A stretch of 64,000 nucleotides of DNA, taken from Deltaproteobacteria bacterium. Lineage in GTDB: Bacteria; Desulfobacterota; Desulfarculia; Adiutricales; JAFDHD01. Location of the stretch: NCBI GenBank assembly GCA_019308995.1, contig JAFDHD010000003.1, positions 1 through 64,000 of the forward strand, given 5' to 3'. Within the stretch, counting starts at the first letter, position 1. Every line of letters begins with the position of its first letter. The notes below the pieces were generated by a model that saw nothing but the letters and a program-made list of their open reading frames with translations, made no database searches and was not told the origin of the DNA. Made by a program: the position numbers and the translations under genes. Of this stretch, positions 54,052 to 63,921 are shown in pieces.

Positions 54052-54715
54052 GGCCTGTCCTGAGTTTAGCCAGTTCCCAGACGTAATCGTAAAGGTGAAG
54101 GCCCTTGGAAGAGGCGATTATTTCGCCGTCTGTCACACCAATCTCACCGGCCATGTACTCCTTGAGGAGTTGAAGTCCCCCCAGGTTGGCTGGAAAGCCG
54201 TTCCATAAATCCCAGGAGCGGAAGTAGACCATGAAATGGAGCTTGCCATAACGGATACGGGTATCAACGCCACGCAAGCAGGGTGGGTCAGTCGAGGTGA
54301 TCATCTCTGGCCCCCCCACGGCCATGTAGGCCTGGTTGGTCTCATGGCCATCTTCACGATACATGCGGATGACCTTTTCGATCTGGGGTTCGAGATATTC
54401 GCCATAGGTGTATTCCTCACCCGGACTCTTAACTGAAGTCATGAGATAGGGAAGGTACTCCTCCAGATAGCCGTCGGCCACAGGATTAGGGATGCCCAGA
54501 GCCGGTGGAATATCCGGCAGCAGGGGCCTGGTGCTCGGGTATTTGATCCTGACTGTAACATAATCAAACTCCAGCCTTTTCTGGCCGGTATAACTTCCAC
54601 GGTCAATAGTGTACTCGTAACCCTTATCCAGAATGGCATACACACACTGAAACCAGGCATCGGGCAGATCACGGGCTTCGATATAGCAAATCTGCAACTC
54701 ATGTCTGTCAGTCAT
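54044..54715 (-). CDS. Thymidylate synthase-like protein
   Basis: A 223-aa protein of the thymidylate synthase / dCMP hydroxymethylase superfamily. DPPCLRGV carries the catalytic Cys at 146, then RIRYGKLHFMVYFRSWDLWNGFPANLGGL (in blocks) gives R166-S167-x-D169 and the N177 that binds the pyrimidine, and SSKGLHLYDYVWE replaces the usual HIY motif. It is about 40-50 residues shorter than bacterial ThyA and closer to archaeal forms. dTMP synthesis is possible but not proven. ATG 54715 overlaps the upstream lipoprotein stop (ATGA); a longer reading lies inside that gene. Confidence 0.72.
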   Translation of the reverse strand: MTDRHELQICYIEARDLPDAWFQCVYAILDKGYEYTIDRGSYTGQKRLEFDYVTVRIKYPSTRPLLPDIPPALGIPNPVADGYLEEYLPYLMTSVKSPGEEYTYGEYLEPQIEKVIRMYREDGHETNQAYMAVGGPEMITSTDPPCLRGVDTRIRYGKLHFMVYFRSWDLWNGFPANLGGLQLLKEYMAGEIGVTDGEIIASSKGLHLYDYVWELAKLRTGRD

Positions 54716-57042
54716 TCTATTCCTTTCAGTCCCTCCCACAGGGCTCGCTCCAACGTCAGTCCCTCCAAGGCACTGGCCGCGCCCTGGGATAGATGCCAAA
54801 CCGATCCGAAGGCAATATGGGTCAAACGGGCTTCGGCCTCGGGGCTGGCGATTCGACTCAAGGCCTGAAAACAGGTTTTGAGCATCAGGTCAGAAGCGTC
54901 CGGATGGTTGATAATTTCTATCAGTAGAGGCACGGCCCCGGCGTATTTGGCCTGGCCGAAAAAGTCAGCCGCCTCCCGGAACATGGCCTGATTCCCGGTA
55001 AGATCATTAATTTTGTGTTGAACTGTTTCAAGAATCCGGCTCCACATGCCTTTTCCATTAAGCCTGGTCAAGGCTTCCAGGGCGGCGCGCCGGATGAAGT
55101 GGGCCTCTCTGGGCTGCGGCCACTTACGCGACCAGAGCTCAAAGATCGCTTCTTCTGAAGCCTGGTCTCCGAGACGGCCAAGCGATCGGATCACTTCGGC
55201 CACCAGGTCGGCCTGGCCCGAACCCAGTTTATTTTCGGACAACATCCGAGCCAGAAAGGCGCGAAAGGCCGCCGGAACTTGCGGTTCCTGTCTGAAATTC
55301 CCGAGAGCCCGGACGACCAGGATTGGATCCGGGCCGGTTTTTTCACTCACTTTTTTTTGCGGCACCGGATGAAGGGGAATCCTCTCCAGTTTTTCCGGTG
55401 AAAGCTTGTGAGGCGGAAGCCTGGATTCTTTAACTGAAGTTTTAAAGGCGGTCAGCAGAATGGGGAGAGCCTTGGTCAGGTTCAGGGCTCCGGCCAGGCG
55501 AACTATTTCAGGCCCCAGATTCCCTTGCTCGAGTTCATGCAGGATTATGGAAGCGGCCCAGGTATCGTCAGTGGACAGGGCCTTGAAAAACAAGTCCTGA
55601 CTTATGGCCCTCTCTTTCATGGCCTTTGAACCTTGAAGCGCGATCAGGAGAGTGGCAGCTTCCAGTTTTTCTTCCGAAGAACCGTGTTTCAGGTTTTTTA
55701 CCAAGGTATCTATTTCCTGGTTGATGAATTCCTCATTGTCCAATGTTTCTAAGGCCCGGGAGAGAAGGAGAACGATGCCTTTTTTTTCATTTATTGCCGT
55801 TTCAGGCGAATGCAGGCGAAACCGAAGGATTTGATTTGCGGTATAATTCTGCCCCAGGCGGCCCAGGAGGGCCATGGTGTGCTCCATGAGAGTGGTTTCC
55901 GCCTCGCTCAAGGCCGCGTCCATTTTTTTGAGGTTTAGTTCACCAGATAGAGCCAGAAGGATCCAACAGGCCTGATCGAGGAGTTTGACACGAGCCGCTT
56001 CTGATTCCAGCCAGGCCGGGTCCACATCATAAGCCCCAAGGGAACGCATTTTCTGTAACTGAGTCACATGAACCGGAGGCAGATAGGCCTCATGCTCTGC
56101 ATGGTAAGCCTTTTCAATTTTCTTCAGAAGGGGGGAGGAAGAAGCTATGGCCTTAATTTCCGCTCCAGTCAGGCTGGGAAGAACGATTTCCGTATTCAGG
56201 TCCATGAGCAGCCCGGCCTTCACCTCCGGCTTAATCCGCACTTCACTGAAGACACGATCCAGCCAGGCCAGCTTGACGTACTTCGGCAGGTACCCCAGCT
56301 CCGGGTCCTGGCAAATTTGAAAAAAAATTCTTTCTGTCAGCCGAGGTAAAGCAGCACGCCCAAGGCTTTGGCCGTCTTGGTGAGATCGGGAGAAGCCCTT
56401 ATAGAGGTCGCGATCAGACACGGCGGATTCTTTCTCCTCGACCTCATAAGTTTTGCTGAAAATGAGGCCGCCGCCTTTGAGACTGAGGATGTTAAGCTCA
56501 ATCTCAAGGGTGTAGCTGATCTCACCGGCAGGGATCAGCCAGCCGCCGAGATCGAAATGGCCGTGGCTGATAAGGGTGCCCAAGGCGGAAAACGGAAGGA
56601 AAGCCGCGTCCAGCAAGGCGCGTGGCGCCATAAAAGAACTCCTGGCCGTTTTCTTTATATCCAGCCTTTTTATCTCCAGACCCAAAGCCAGGTCCGTGTC
56701 CAGTCCGCGCAGAGGAAAGGCTGACCACTTGAAGCCCGACTGTTCTGGCAGCGGCCCGGTGTAAGTCCTGATGGCAGAAAAAAGGCTCTGGCGTAAAAAG
56801 ATCTTTTTACCCGGAGCAGTTATTTCCTCGGCCGGAATGATGATGGTGGCCCGGTTCTCCAGGTCAGGAAACTCATCATCGCCCGGATACTTTCTCGAAT
56901 CCAGAACCGGCAGGAGGGTGACCTCCAGACCGGTGCGCTGGTAAGCGGCCGTTTCCAGCAGAGAAGGGGGCCTGACCTGTCTCGAAGCACAGGCAGGAAG
57001 CAGCATCATGACTGGAAGTATGATGACAAGGAGTCTTTTCAA
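54712..57042 (-). CDS. Large HEAT-repeat-like lipoprotein of unknown function
   Basis: A 776-aa lipoprotein. The signal MKRLLVIILPVMMLLPACA has a lipobox with Cys at residue 18 and starts at TTG 57042, with GAAGGGCGG before it. An in-frame ATG at 57150 would add 36 residues ahead of the signal and is less likely. Residues 20-270 form a beta-rich domain (EVTLLPVLDSRKYPGDDEF, LDAAFLPFSALGTL). From about 290 to the end the sequence is alpha-helical with HEAT-like repeats. I recognise no named family. It leads an operon with the thymidylate-synthase-like gene and rlmN. Confidence 0.72.
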   Translation of the reverse strand: MKRLLVIILPVMMLLPACASRQVRPPSLLETAAYQRTGLEVTLLPVLDSRKYPGDDEFPDLENRATIIIPAEEITAPGKKIFLRQSLFSAIRTYTGPLPEQSGFKWSAFPLRGLDTDLALGLEIKRLDIKKTARSSFMAPRALLDAAFLPFSALGTLISHGHFDLGGWLIPAGEISYTLEIELNILSLKGGGLIFSKTYEVEEKESAVSDRDLYKGFSRSHQDGQSLGRAALPRLTERIFFQICQDPELGYLPKYVKLAWLDRVFSEVRIKPEVKAGLLMDLNTEIVLPSLTGAEIKAIASSSPLLKKIEKAYHAEHEAYLPPVHVTQLQKMRSLGAYDVDPAWLESEAARVKLLDQACWILLALSGELNLKKMDAALSEAETTLMEHTMALLGRLGQNYTANQILRFRLHSPETAINEKKGIVLLLSRALETLDNEEFINQEIDTLVKNLKHGSSEEKLEAATLLIALQGSKAMKERAISQDLFFKALSTDDTWAASIILHELEQGNLGPEIVRLAGALNLTKALPILLTAFKTSVKESRLPPHKLSPEKLERIPLHPVPQKKVSEKTGPDPILVVRALGNFRQEPQVPAAFRAFLARMLSENKLGSGQADLVAEVIRSLGRLGDQASEEAIFELWSRKWPQPREAHFIRRAALEALTRLNGKGMWSRILETVQHKINDLTGNQAMFREAADFFGQAKYAGAVPLLIEIINHPDASDLMLKTCFQALSRIASPEAEARLTHIAFGSVWHLSQGAASALEGLTLERALWEGLKGIE

Positions 57043-57148
57043 TTGAGACCGCCCTTCCCCAAAAAAATGATGAGATTTGAACCTGATTATACCTGTCTTT
57101 CTGTGCGGGAACAAGGTTGGTGACGAGGACGCCGTTCTTTCATCAAAC

Positions 57149-57173
57149 ATGGGCGAGGATAATCCCCGCCCAT
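57149..57173 (-). terminator. Hairpin downstream of enolase
   Basis: ATGGGCG / CGCCCAT arms (57149-57155 and 57167-57173) with GGA/TCC pairs inside form a stable hairpin 35 bp past the enolase stop. The T-run after it on the minus strand is short, so termination would be partial. It may also shape the leader of the lipoprotein gene. Confidence 0.4.
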
Positions 57174-57207
57174 TGAAGTATTAACCAGTTATCTGATTTC
57201 AGGCCGT

Positions 57208-58521
<1,314 letters not shown>

Positions 58522-58546
58522 TTAAACAACCGCCTGTCAGATTAAA

Positions 58547-58574
58547 GTTATAATAAACCAAACTGGTTTGACAA
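58547..58574 (-). promoter_or_regulatory. Enolase promoter with a palindromic operator
   Basis: On the minus strand TTGTCA (58569-58574) and TATAAC (58547-58552) are spaced by 16 bp, 64 bases before the ATG; both boxes match consensus at five of six positions. The spacer contains the dyad AAACCA-N3-TGGTTT (58555-58569), placed where a bound repressor would block RNA polymerase. Confidence 0.6.
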
Positions 58575-58711
58575 TCGAAATCTTATGATGCCTGGGATTG
58601 CCTATTTTCCAGGAGAGGCAGAGAGATGCTGCCGGCCGCCCGCTTTGTCTAAATCAACAGTGTTCCTGGACAGTCATGCCCGCCAGAGCAGGACCCCATC
58701 TTGGCCTAATT

Positions 58712-59233
58712 TCATCTCTCCATTAAAACGCGGTCATCCTCAAATGCCCGGATTTGAATCTGGCAAGGGGTTGTTTCCGTGTCAATCAAGGCATAGGAAG
58801 GCGGAGCGCCCTTTTTGTCTGCGGTCTTTAGATGGCCGGGGTTGACCCAGAGTATACCTGCCCGTTCTTCGATGACCGGTAAGTGGCTGTGGCCGAACAG
58901 GACGAGGTCCGGTTTTTTTTCTCGAGCCAGTTCCGCCGGGTCCCCGTCTTCGGGGCGGTCGTTCTTGTGGGGCGCATCAGCGTGGGTCAGGAGAATCTTG
59001 AGGCCGCCCAGCTCGGAGAAGAGGCGATTGGGAATGTCCGGGTCCTGATAATAGTCGCTGAAGACTCCGGGTACCCGTAAGACTTCCAGGCCTGCCTCTG
59101 AAAGGACGTCCGCGTCATCATAATCGTCCCCCAGGTGAATGACATGTTTGATTCCAATGTTGCAAAGATGTTCGGCCAGTCGGCGGACATTATCCGTTTC
59201 CCCGTGACTATCGCTAATTACAGCAAATTTCAT
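58712..59233 (-). CDS. YfcE/MJ0936-family metallophosphoesterase
   Basis: A 173-aa calcineurin-like phosphoesterase. VISDSHGETD, HLGDDYDDADVL, LLTHADAPHK and LFGHSHLPVIEE are metal-binding blocks in order, and WVNPGHL is the family C-terminal motif. The usual GNxD motif between blocks two and three reads VPGVFSDYYQ, lacking the Asn. Phosphodiesterase activity on unknown substrates is expected from family, but the changed site leaves it uncertain. AGGAGGG precedes the ATG. Confidence 0.85.
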   Translation of the reverse strand: MKFAVISDSHGETDNVRRLAEHLCNIGIKHVIHLGDDYDDADVLSEAGLEVLRVPGVFSDYYQDPDIPNRLFSELGGLKILLTHADAPHKNDRPEDGDPAELAREKKPDLVLFGHSHLPVIEERAGILWVNPGHLKTADKKGAPPSYALIDTETTPCQIQIRAFEDDRVLMER

Positions 59234-59775
59234 GATTCCCTCCTGTGCGAGGCTGTCTATTTATCATCTAATATCATGGCCTGGGTCCGGCCTGGGCCAG
59301 GGAGGCTAAAGCCGGATTTTGCCAGACATCTCCATTCTTACTGGGCGCGGGAAGTTCTCCCTTTTTTTAGTTGATCGCGGCCAGAGTTCAGCCAGAGGTA
59401 AGGGCCAGTTCCTCTCCATTGGCCGCAGCCTGCAGGCGCATTCCAGATTATTTTGCACCCAGGGACTTTATTTTTAAACAAAAAACGACTTAAAGGAAAA
59501 TATATCAAAGCAGACAGATTATGCATCCTTTTTTTTAAAGAGAGTTTTTACGAAAAGTTCCAGAGCTTCTCTTGGTACTCAACAAATTTGATGATCAATT
59601 TTTTGTGTCTTTCGGAAAAGGCGGGTTGAGAGAGGTCTAGCCTCCGAAAACCTAATGGCAAAGCTGCTTATGACCTCAAACGATAAAAAAACTTGACAGA
59701 CATGGATATTAAGATAACTTAGAGAGACTAACATTCGGGGGTTTTAAATCCACCCTGTGTATAAGGAGCGTCTAG
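59234..59775. other. Divergent spacer between the phosphoesterase and moxR
   Basis: This 542-bp region, AT-rich toward moxR, holds the moxR promoter candidate at 59693-59720 and short A/T runs (59530-59560). Small ORFs here lack ribosome sites. Nothing else was recognised. Confidence 0.5.
59693..59720 (+). promoter_or_regulatory. Promoter candidate for moxR-VWA
   Basis: A perfect TTGACA (59693-59698) is followed after 16 bp by TAACTT (59715-59720), about 56 bases before the moxR ATG. The -10 match is weak. Confidence 0.45.
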
Positions 59776-60642
59776 ATGGGAAATAACGATGGCAGAAAAA
59801 TCTTTACTGGTGCGAGTAAATATGTCCTTGATACTGAACTGGCCAAGATCGTCAACATCTCCATGGCCCTGGAGATGCCTCTTCTGCTCAAAGGTGAGCC
59901 GGGCACGGGCAAGACGACCCTGGCCCACGCCATTGCCGAGGCCTTGAACATGCCTCTCATTGTGCTCAACGTTAAGTCTAATATGAAGCTCGTGGATGCA
60001 CTTTATCTATACGATACCCTGACCAGACTTAATGACAGCCGGTTCGGTGACACGGACCGGGACGTGAGCAACATCGAGGAGTATATCCGTATGGGTAAGA
60101 TCGGCCAGTCCTTTGTGAACGATGAGCGCGTGGTACTGCTCATAGATGAGATTGATAAAGCGGATTCCGATTTTCAGGATGACATGCTGGATATCCTGGA
60201 TCAGATGGAGTTTGACATCATCGAAATTGACAAGACCATGAACGCCAAATTTCGGCCGGTCATCATCATCACCTCCAACGCCAAGAAGGACCTTTCCGAT
60301 CCGTTTCTGGGGCGGTGTAATTTTCATCATATTGCCTTCCCCTCACCGGAATTAATGCGGGAGATAATAGACGTCCACTTCCCGGACGTGGACCAGAAAC
60401 TGGAAACCGCAGCCATCCAGACATTTTACCGGCTGCGTGAGATTGAAGGGGTTGAAAAAAAACCGGCCACGCGGGAACTGATTAACTGGATTCGAGCTTT
60501 GGAGGCAGATCCGGATTTTGACATCAAAGAAATAGATAAGGTTCCTTACCTGGGTGTGCTTTATAAAAAGAGCCAGGACTACCAGATCGCTGAATATCAG
60601 ATTCGGGGAGAGCGCGTCCGGAGAGTGGGCCGGTTGCGGTAA
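59776..60642 (+). CDS. MoxR-type AAA+ ATPase
   Basis: A 288-aa AAA+ protein. Walker A is LLKGEPGTGKTTLAHAI near residue 36, Walker B is VVLLIDEIDKAD, and sensor 1 is IIITSNAKKDLSDPFLGRC with the Arg finger after it. Short MoxR ATPases followed by a VWA gene act as chaperone pairs that load metal cofactors or remodel enzymes, as in CoxD/CoxE. AAGGAG is spaced seven bases before the ATG, and the partner follows after 5 bp. The client enzyme is not in this window. Confidence 0.9.
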   Translation: MGNNDGRKIFTGASKYVLDTELAKIVNISMALEMPLLLKGEPGTGKTTLAHAIAEALNMPLIVLNVKSNMKLVDALYLYDTLTRLNDSRFGDTDRDVSNIEEYIRMGKIGQSFVNDERVVLLIDEIDKADSDFQDDMLDILDQMEFDIIEIDKTMNAKFRPVIIITSNAKKDLSDPFLGRCNFHHIAFPSPELMREIIDVHFPDVDQKLETAAIQTFYRLREIEGVEKKPATRELINWIRALEADPDFDIKEIDKVPYLGVLYKKSQDYQIAEYQIRGERVRRVGRLR

Positions 60643-60647
60643 GTTAG

Positions 60648-61841
60648 ATGTTTATTGGTTTCTTTTATGAGTTGCGTGAGATTGGGGTGACTGTGACGCC
60701 CACCTCGTTTTTACGCCTGCAGCAGGCCCTGACGAGCGGGCTCATCACCAGTCTGGAAGATTTTTATACTGGAGCGCGGGCCATTCTGGTTAAAAGCGAG
60801 CGTTACTTCGATCTCTACGATCAGATTTTTGCCCATTACTTCAAGGGAGTCGCATTGCCCGATCTCCAGGGGATTGATCTGGAAGCCGCGGCCAGGGCCC
60901 TGCTTCAGGAATGGCTCAAGGACCCGGAAAGCCTGGCTGAGGCCCTGGGAATTGATCCGGAAGAGCTGAAAAAGCTTACTCCTGAGGAGTTGATTCAGTA
61001 CTTCCTGGATCGGTTAAAAGAACAGACTGAGGCTCATCACGGCGGCGATAAATGGATCGGCACGCGGGGGACCTCACCGGTGGGCCACTCAGGTGAGCAT
61101 CCCGAAGGGATGAGGGTTGGCGGCGTTGGCGGGAATTTTTCCGCGGTAAAGGTTGCCTTGGATCGGCGCTATAAAGATTACTCCATCGGGGGCCTTCTGA
61201 CCAAGCCCCAGATCGGCGAGGCTTTAAAAAGACTTCGCTACATGATTCCGACCGGACCGATGGATGAAGTCAATGTGGACGAAACCATCCGGGAAACCAT
61301 TAGAAACGGCGGAGAGATTGAAATCATTTTTGATCGCAGGCTAAAGGACCGCCTCAAGATCATCCTGATGATAGACAATGGCGGGTGGTCCATGGAGCCC
61401 TTTGTGGAAGTCGTCCAAACCCTGTTCGATTATGCTCAAAGCCAGTTCAAGGAAATAAAGACATACTATTTTCATAACACCATCTATGATAACGTCTGGG
61501 AAGACCCGCCGCGAATGAGAAAACCCGTCCACATCACTGAGTTCGCTCGCTCTGATCCTGATTCCCGGCTGATTATCGTTGGGGACGCCAGCATGGCCCC
61601 ATATGAACTCCTGGCCAGTGACGGCTCGATTTATATTGATGAACGAAGCGGCCGGCCCAGCATGGAGCAATTGCGATTCCTGACGGATTGTTTTCCCCAT
61701 TCGATGTGGCTCAATCCCGTCATGGCTGACCGGTGGCAATGGACCAGGACGATCGGGGAGATTGCCGCCTTCTTTCCGATGTTTGAATTGTCCCTGGACG
61801 GTTTGGAAAAGGGTGTGGTTCATTTGATGAAGAAGAATTAA
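60648..61841 (+). CDS. VWA-domain protein, CoxE-like partner of MoxR
   Basis: A 397-aa protein. The N-terminal half is helical (FYELREIGVTVTPTSFLRLQQAL), with an acidic middle (EALGIDPEELKKLTPEE). The C-terminal von Willebrand A domain begins IILMIDNGGWSM near residue 240; the MIDAS motif DxSxS is changed to DNGGWS, so metal binding may be altered. DASMAPYEL and the last segment HSMWLNPVMADRWQWTRT follow the CoxE pattern. It is five bases after moxR, so the pair is one transcript. Confidence 0.85.
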   Translation: MFIGFFYELREIGVTVTPTSFLRLQQALTSGLITSLEDFYTGARAILVKSERYFDLYDQIFAHYFKGVALPDLQGIDLEAAARALLQEWLKDPESLAEALGIDPEELKKLTPEELIQYFLDRLKEQTEAHHGGDKWIGTRGTSPVGHSGEHPEGMRVGGVGGNFSAVKVALDRRYKDYSIGGLLTKPQIGEALKRLRYMIPTGPMDEVNVDETIRETIRNGGEIEIIFDRRLKDRLKIILMIDNGGWSMEPFVEVVQTLFDYAQSQFKEIKTYYFHNTIYDNVWEDPPRMRKPVHITEFARSDPDSRLIIVGDASMAPYELLASDGSIYIDERSGRPSMEQLRFLTDCFPHSMWLNPVMADRWQWTRTIGEIAAFFPMFELSLDGLEKGVVHLMKKN

Positions 61842-61905
61842 AGCTTCACCTGCCCTTGTTTTTTTTCATGAACATGTGACGCCAGGACTTAGATCAGCAT
61901 CTTGA

Positions 61906-62499
61906 CTATGACGCCGACAGGTATCCCGCGGACACGGACTTGTCTATAATTGATTGGGCATACTGCCAGAGAATCTTTGAACCCTCGCCAATATTGGCGT
62001 TGCGCGCCAGCACCTGGTCCCGGGTGATATCGTGCTCCTTCCAGCTTTTACCCTGGGTATGATAATTGTGCAGCAGCGGCATCAAGCGATCGAGAGCGGC
62101 TGCGAACTTTGCCTCCGGTGAAATACCTGTTTCATACTCCTCCCAGAGTTCAACCAGCTCTTTCGCCTGATCTTCAGGCAGCAGGCTGAAAATCCTTTCC
62201 GCGGCTCGAGATTCTCGCTCCTTCTGATCCAGGGCCCCGGCTTCGTCATAGCAGTATGTGTCTCCGGCGTCTATCTCCACGAGGTCGTGAACCAGGAGCA
62301 TTTGCAACACGTGGGCCAGATCCACCTGTTCCGCGGCATGTTCCGACAAGACCAGGGCCATTACGGCCACATGCCAGCTGTGCTCGGCCGAATTTTCTCG
62401 CCGTTCGGCATTGACAAGACGGGACTGTCGAAGAACACTCTTTAGCTTATCAATCTCAACCAGAAACCGTATCTGTTCCTTCAAACGATGCGTGCCCAT
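61906..62499 (-). CDS. HD-domain nucleotidase (YfbR/HDDC2-like)
   Basis: A 197-aa HD hydrolase. ERRENSAEHSWHVAVMAL supplies the first His, MLLVHDLVEIDAGDTYCYD the HD pair and Glu/Asp, and AALDRLMPLLHNYHTQG the last Asp. This pattern is that of YfbR/HDDC2 5'-deoxynucleotidases, which clear dNMPs. It is convergent with the VWA gene across 64 bp that contain a T8 run but no clear hairpin. Confidence 0.87.
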   Translation of the reverse strand: MGTHRLKEQIRFLVEIDKLKSVLRQSRLVNAERRENSAEHSWHVAVMALVLSEHAAEQVDLAHVLQMLLVHDLVEIDAGDTYCYDEAGALDQKERESRAAERIFSLLPEDQAKELVELWEEYETGISPEAKFAAALDRLMPLLHNYHTQGKSWKEHDITRDQVLARNANIGEGSKILWQYAQSIIDKSVSAGYLSAS

Positions 62500-62540
62500 T
62501 TTGATGCCTTTCCGGTACAGAACCGCAAACGAAGTGTTTT

Positions 62541-63911
62541 TTAGCCAGCCTCTATCTTCAGGCCTAGCGCCTTGATTTTTTTATGCAAACTGGTTCGATC
62601 CAGACCGATGGCTTCGGCGGTCTGGGTGACGTTGCCTTTATATTTGGTTAACCTGGACTGGATGTATTCACGCTCAGCCAGAGCCTTGGCCTCTCTCAGG
62701 GTCGGCACGGCCAGAATGTCGGGAAATGATGCGGGGCGTGAGGAAGGTAAGGCCGCGCTGGGCATCAGGTCCACTAATTCGATCACCGCGCCCGGGGACA
62801 TAATGACCAGCCGTTCCACGTAATTTTTAAGTTCACGGACATTGCCCGGCCAGTCGTGGGCGGTCAGGGCTTCAAGCGCCTTCTGGCTGATGGTCTTGGA
62901 TACGACATTATTTTTTCTGGAAAATTCTTCCAGGAAATCCTGAATCAGGATCGGAATATCTTCCTTGCGTTCTTTCAGGGGTGGAACGTGAATCGGGATG
63001 ACGTTGAGCCTGTAATAGAGATCCTCCCGGAAGCTGCCTTGGGCGATCTCCTCCTCCAGGTCCTTATTGGTTGCCGCGATGACCCGCACGTCAACCTGAA
63101 TGGTCTTTGTCCCGCCGACGCGCTCAAGTTTTTGTTCCTGCAGGATACGAAGGATTTTGGACTGTGTTTTAAGACTCATATCTCCGATTTCATCGAGGAA
63201 AAGGGTGCCATGGTTGGCCAGGTCGAACCGGCCGCGTCTGGCCTGGCCTGCGCCGGTGAAGGCGCCTTTTTCATGACCAAAGAGTTCACTTTCGATCAGT
63301 TCATCCGGAATTGCCGCGCAGTTGACTTCGACCATCGGTTTATCCGCCCGCTTACTTAAACGATGAATGGTGTGGGCCACCAGTTCTTTGCCCGTGCCAT
63401 TTTTCCCGGTGATCAGGACCCAGGCGTTAGTAGGAGCCACTATTTCGATCTGTTTTTTAAGGTTTTGCATGGCCGAGCTTCGGCCCGTGAGCTTGAAGCG
63501 TTTCGCCGCCTGATTTTTCAGGAGAACATTCTCTTCTGCTAAACGGTGGTAATTCAGGCAATGTTCGATCACCAGAAGGATTTTATCGTAAGAGAGCGGT
63601 TTCTCGATGTAGTCATATGCCCCCATCTTGGTGGCTTTGACCGCCGTTTCGATATTCCCATGTCCGGAGATCATGACCACAGGCAGATAAGGGTGCTCTC
63701 TTTGAAGGTGTGCCAATACATCCAGACCTTGCTCAGACCCTTCCATCCAGATATCGAGCAGAACCAGGTCTGGCATAACCGCCTCGATCCGATCCAGGAC
63801 CTCACTACCGTTTGTGGCCAGGGTGACATTGAAGCCTTCATCGCGCAGGATACCTTCGAGAGACTGGCGAATATCCTCTTCGTCGTCCACAACTAGTATC
63901 GTTTTCTCCAT
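62541..63911 (-). CDS. Sigma-54-dependent response regulator, NtrX-like
   Basis: A 456-aa three-domain regulator. The receiver (1-125) has the acidic pocket VVDDEED and the phospho-acceptor D53 in LVLLDIWMEGSEQGLDVL, followed by VVMISGHGNIETAVKATKMGAYDYIEKPLS, which is NtrX-like. The AAA+ domain has Walker A ITGKNGTGKE, the sigma-54 contact loop GAFTGA in HEKGAFTGAGQARRG, and Walker B LFLDEIGDM. The C-terminal Fis-type helix-turn-helix is TQTAEAIGLDRTSLHKKI. It activates sigma-54 promoters when phosphorylated by the kinase encoded just upstream. Confidence 0.93.
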   Translation of the reverse strand: MEKTILVVDDEEDIRQSLEGILRDEGFNVTLATNGSEVLDRIEAVMPDLVLLDIWMEGSEQGLDVLAHLQREHPYLPVVMISGHGNIETAVKATKMGAYDYIEKPLSYDKILLVIEHCLNYHRLAEENVLLKNQAAKRFKLTGRSSAMQNLKKQIEIVAPTNAWVLITGKNGTGKELVAHTIHRLSKRADKPMVEVNCAAIPDELIESELFGHEKGAFTGAGQARRGRFDLANHGTLFLDEIGDMSLKTQSKILRILQEQKLERVGGTKTIQVDVRVIAATNKDLEEEIAQGSFREDLYYRLNVIPIHVPPLKERKEDIPILIQDFLEEFSRKNNVVSKTISQKALEALTAHDWPGNVRELKNYVERLVIMSPGAVIELVDLMPSAALPSSRPASFPDILAVPTLREAKALAEREYIQSRLTKYKGNVTQTAEAIGLDRTSLHKKIKALGLKIEAG

Positions 63912-63921
63912 CTGCCTTTCC

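Noticed and set aside
58585-58845. An 86-codon plus-strand ORF upstream of enolase.
   Set aside because: It overlaps the end of the phosphoesterase gene on the other strand and has no ribosome site.
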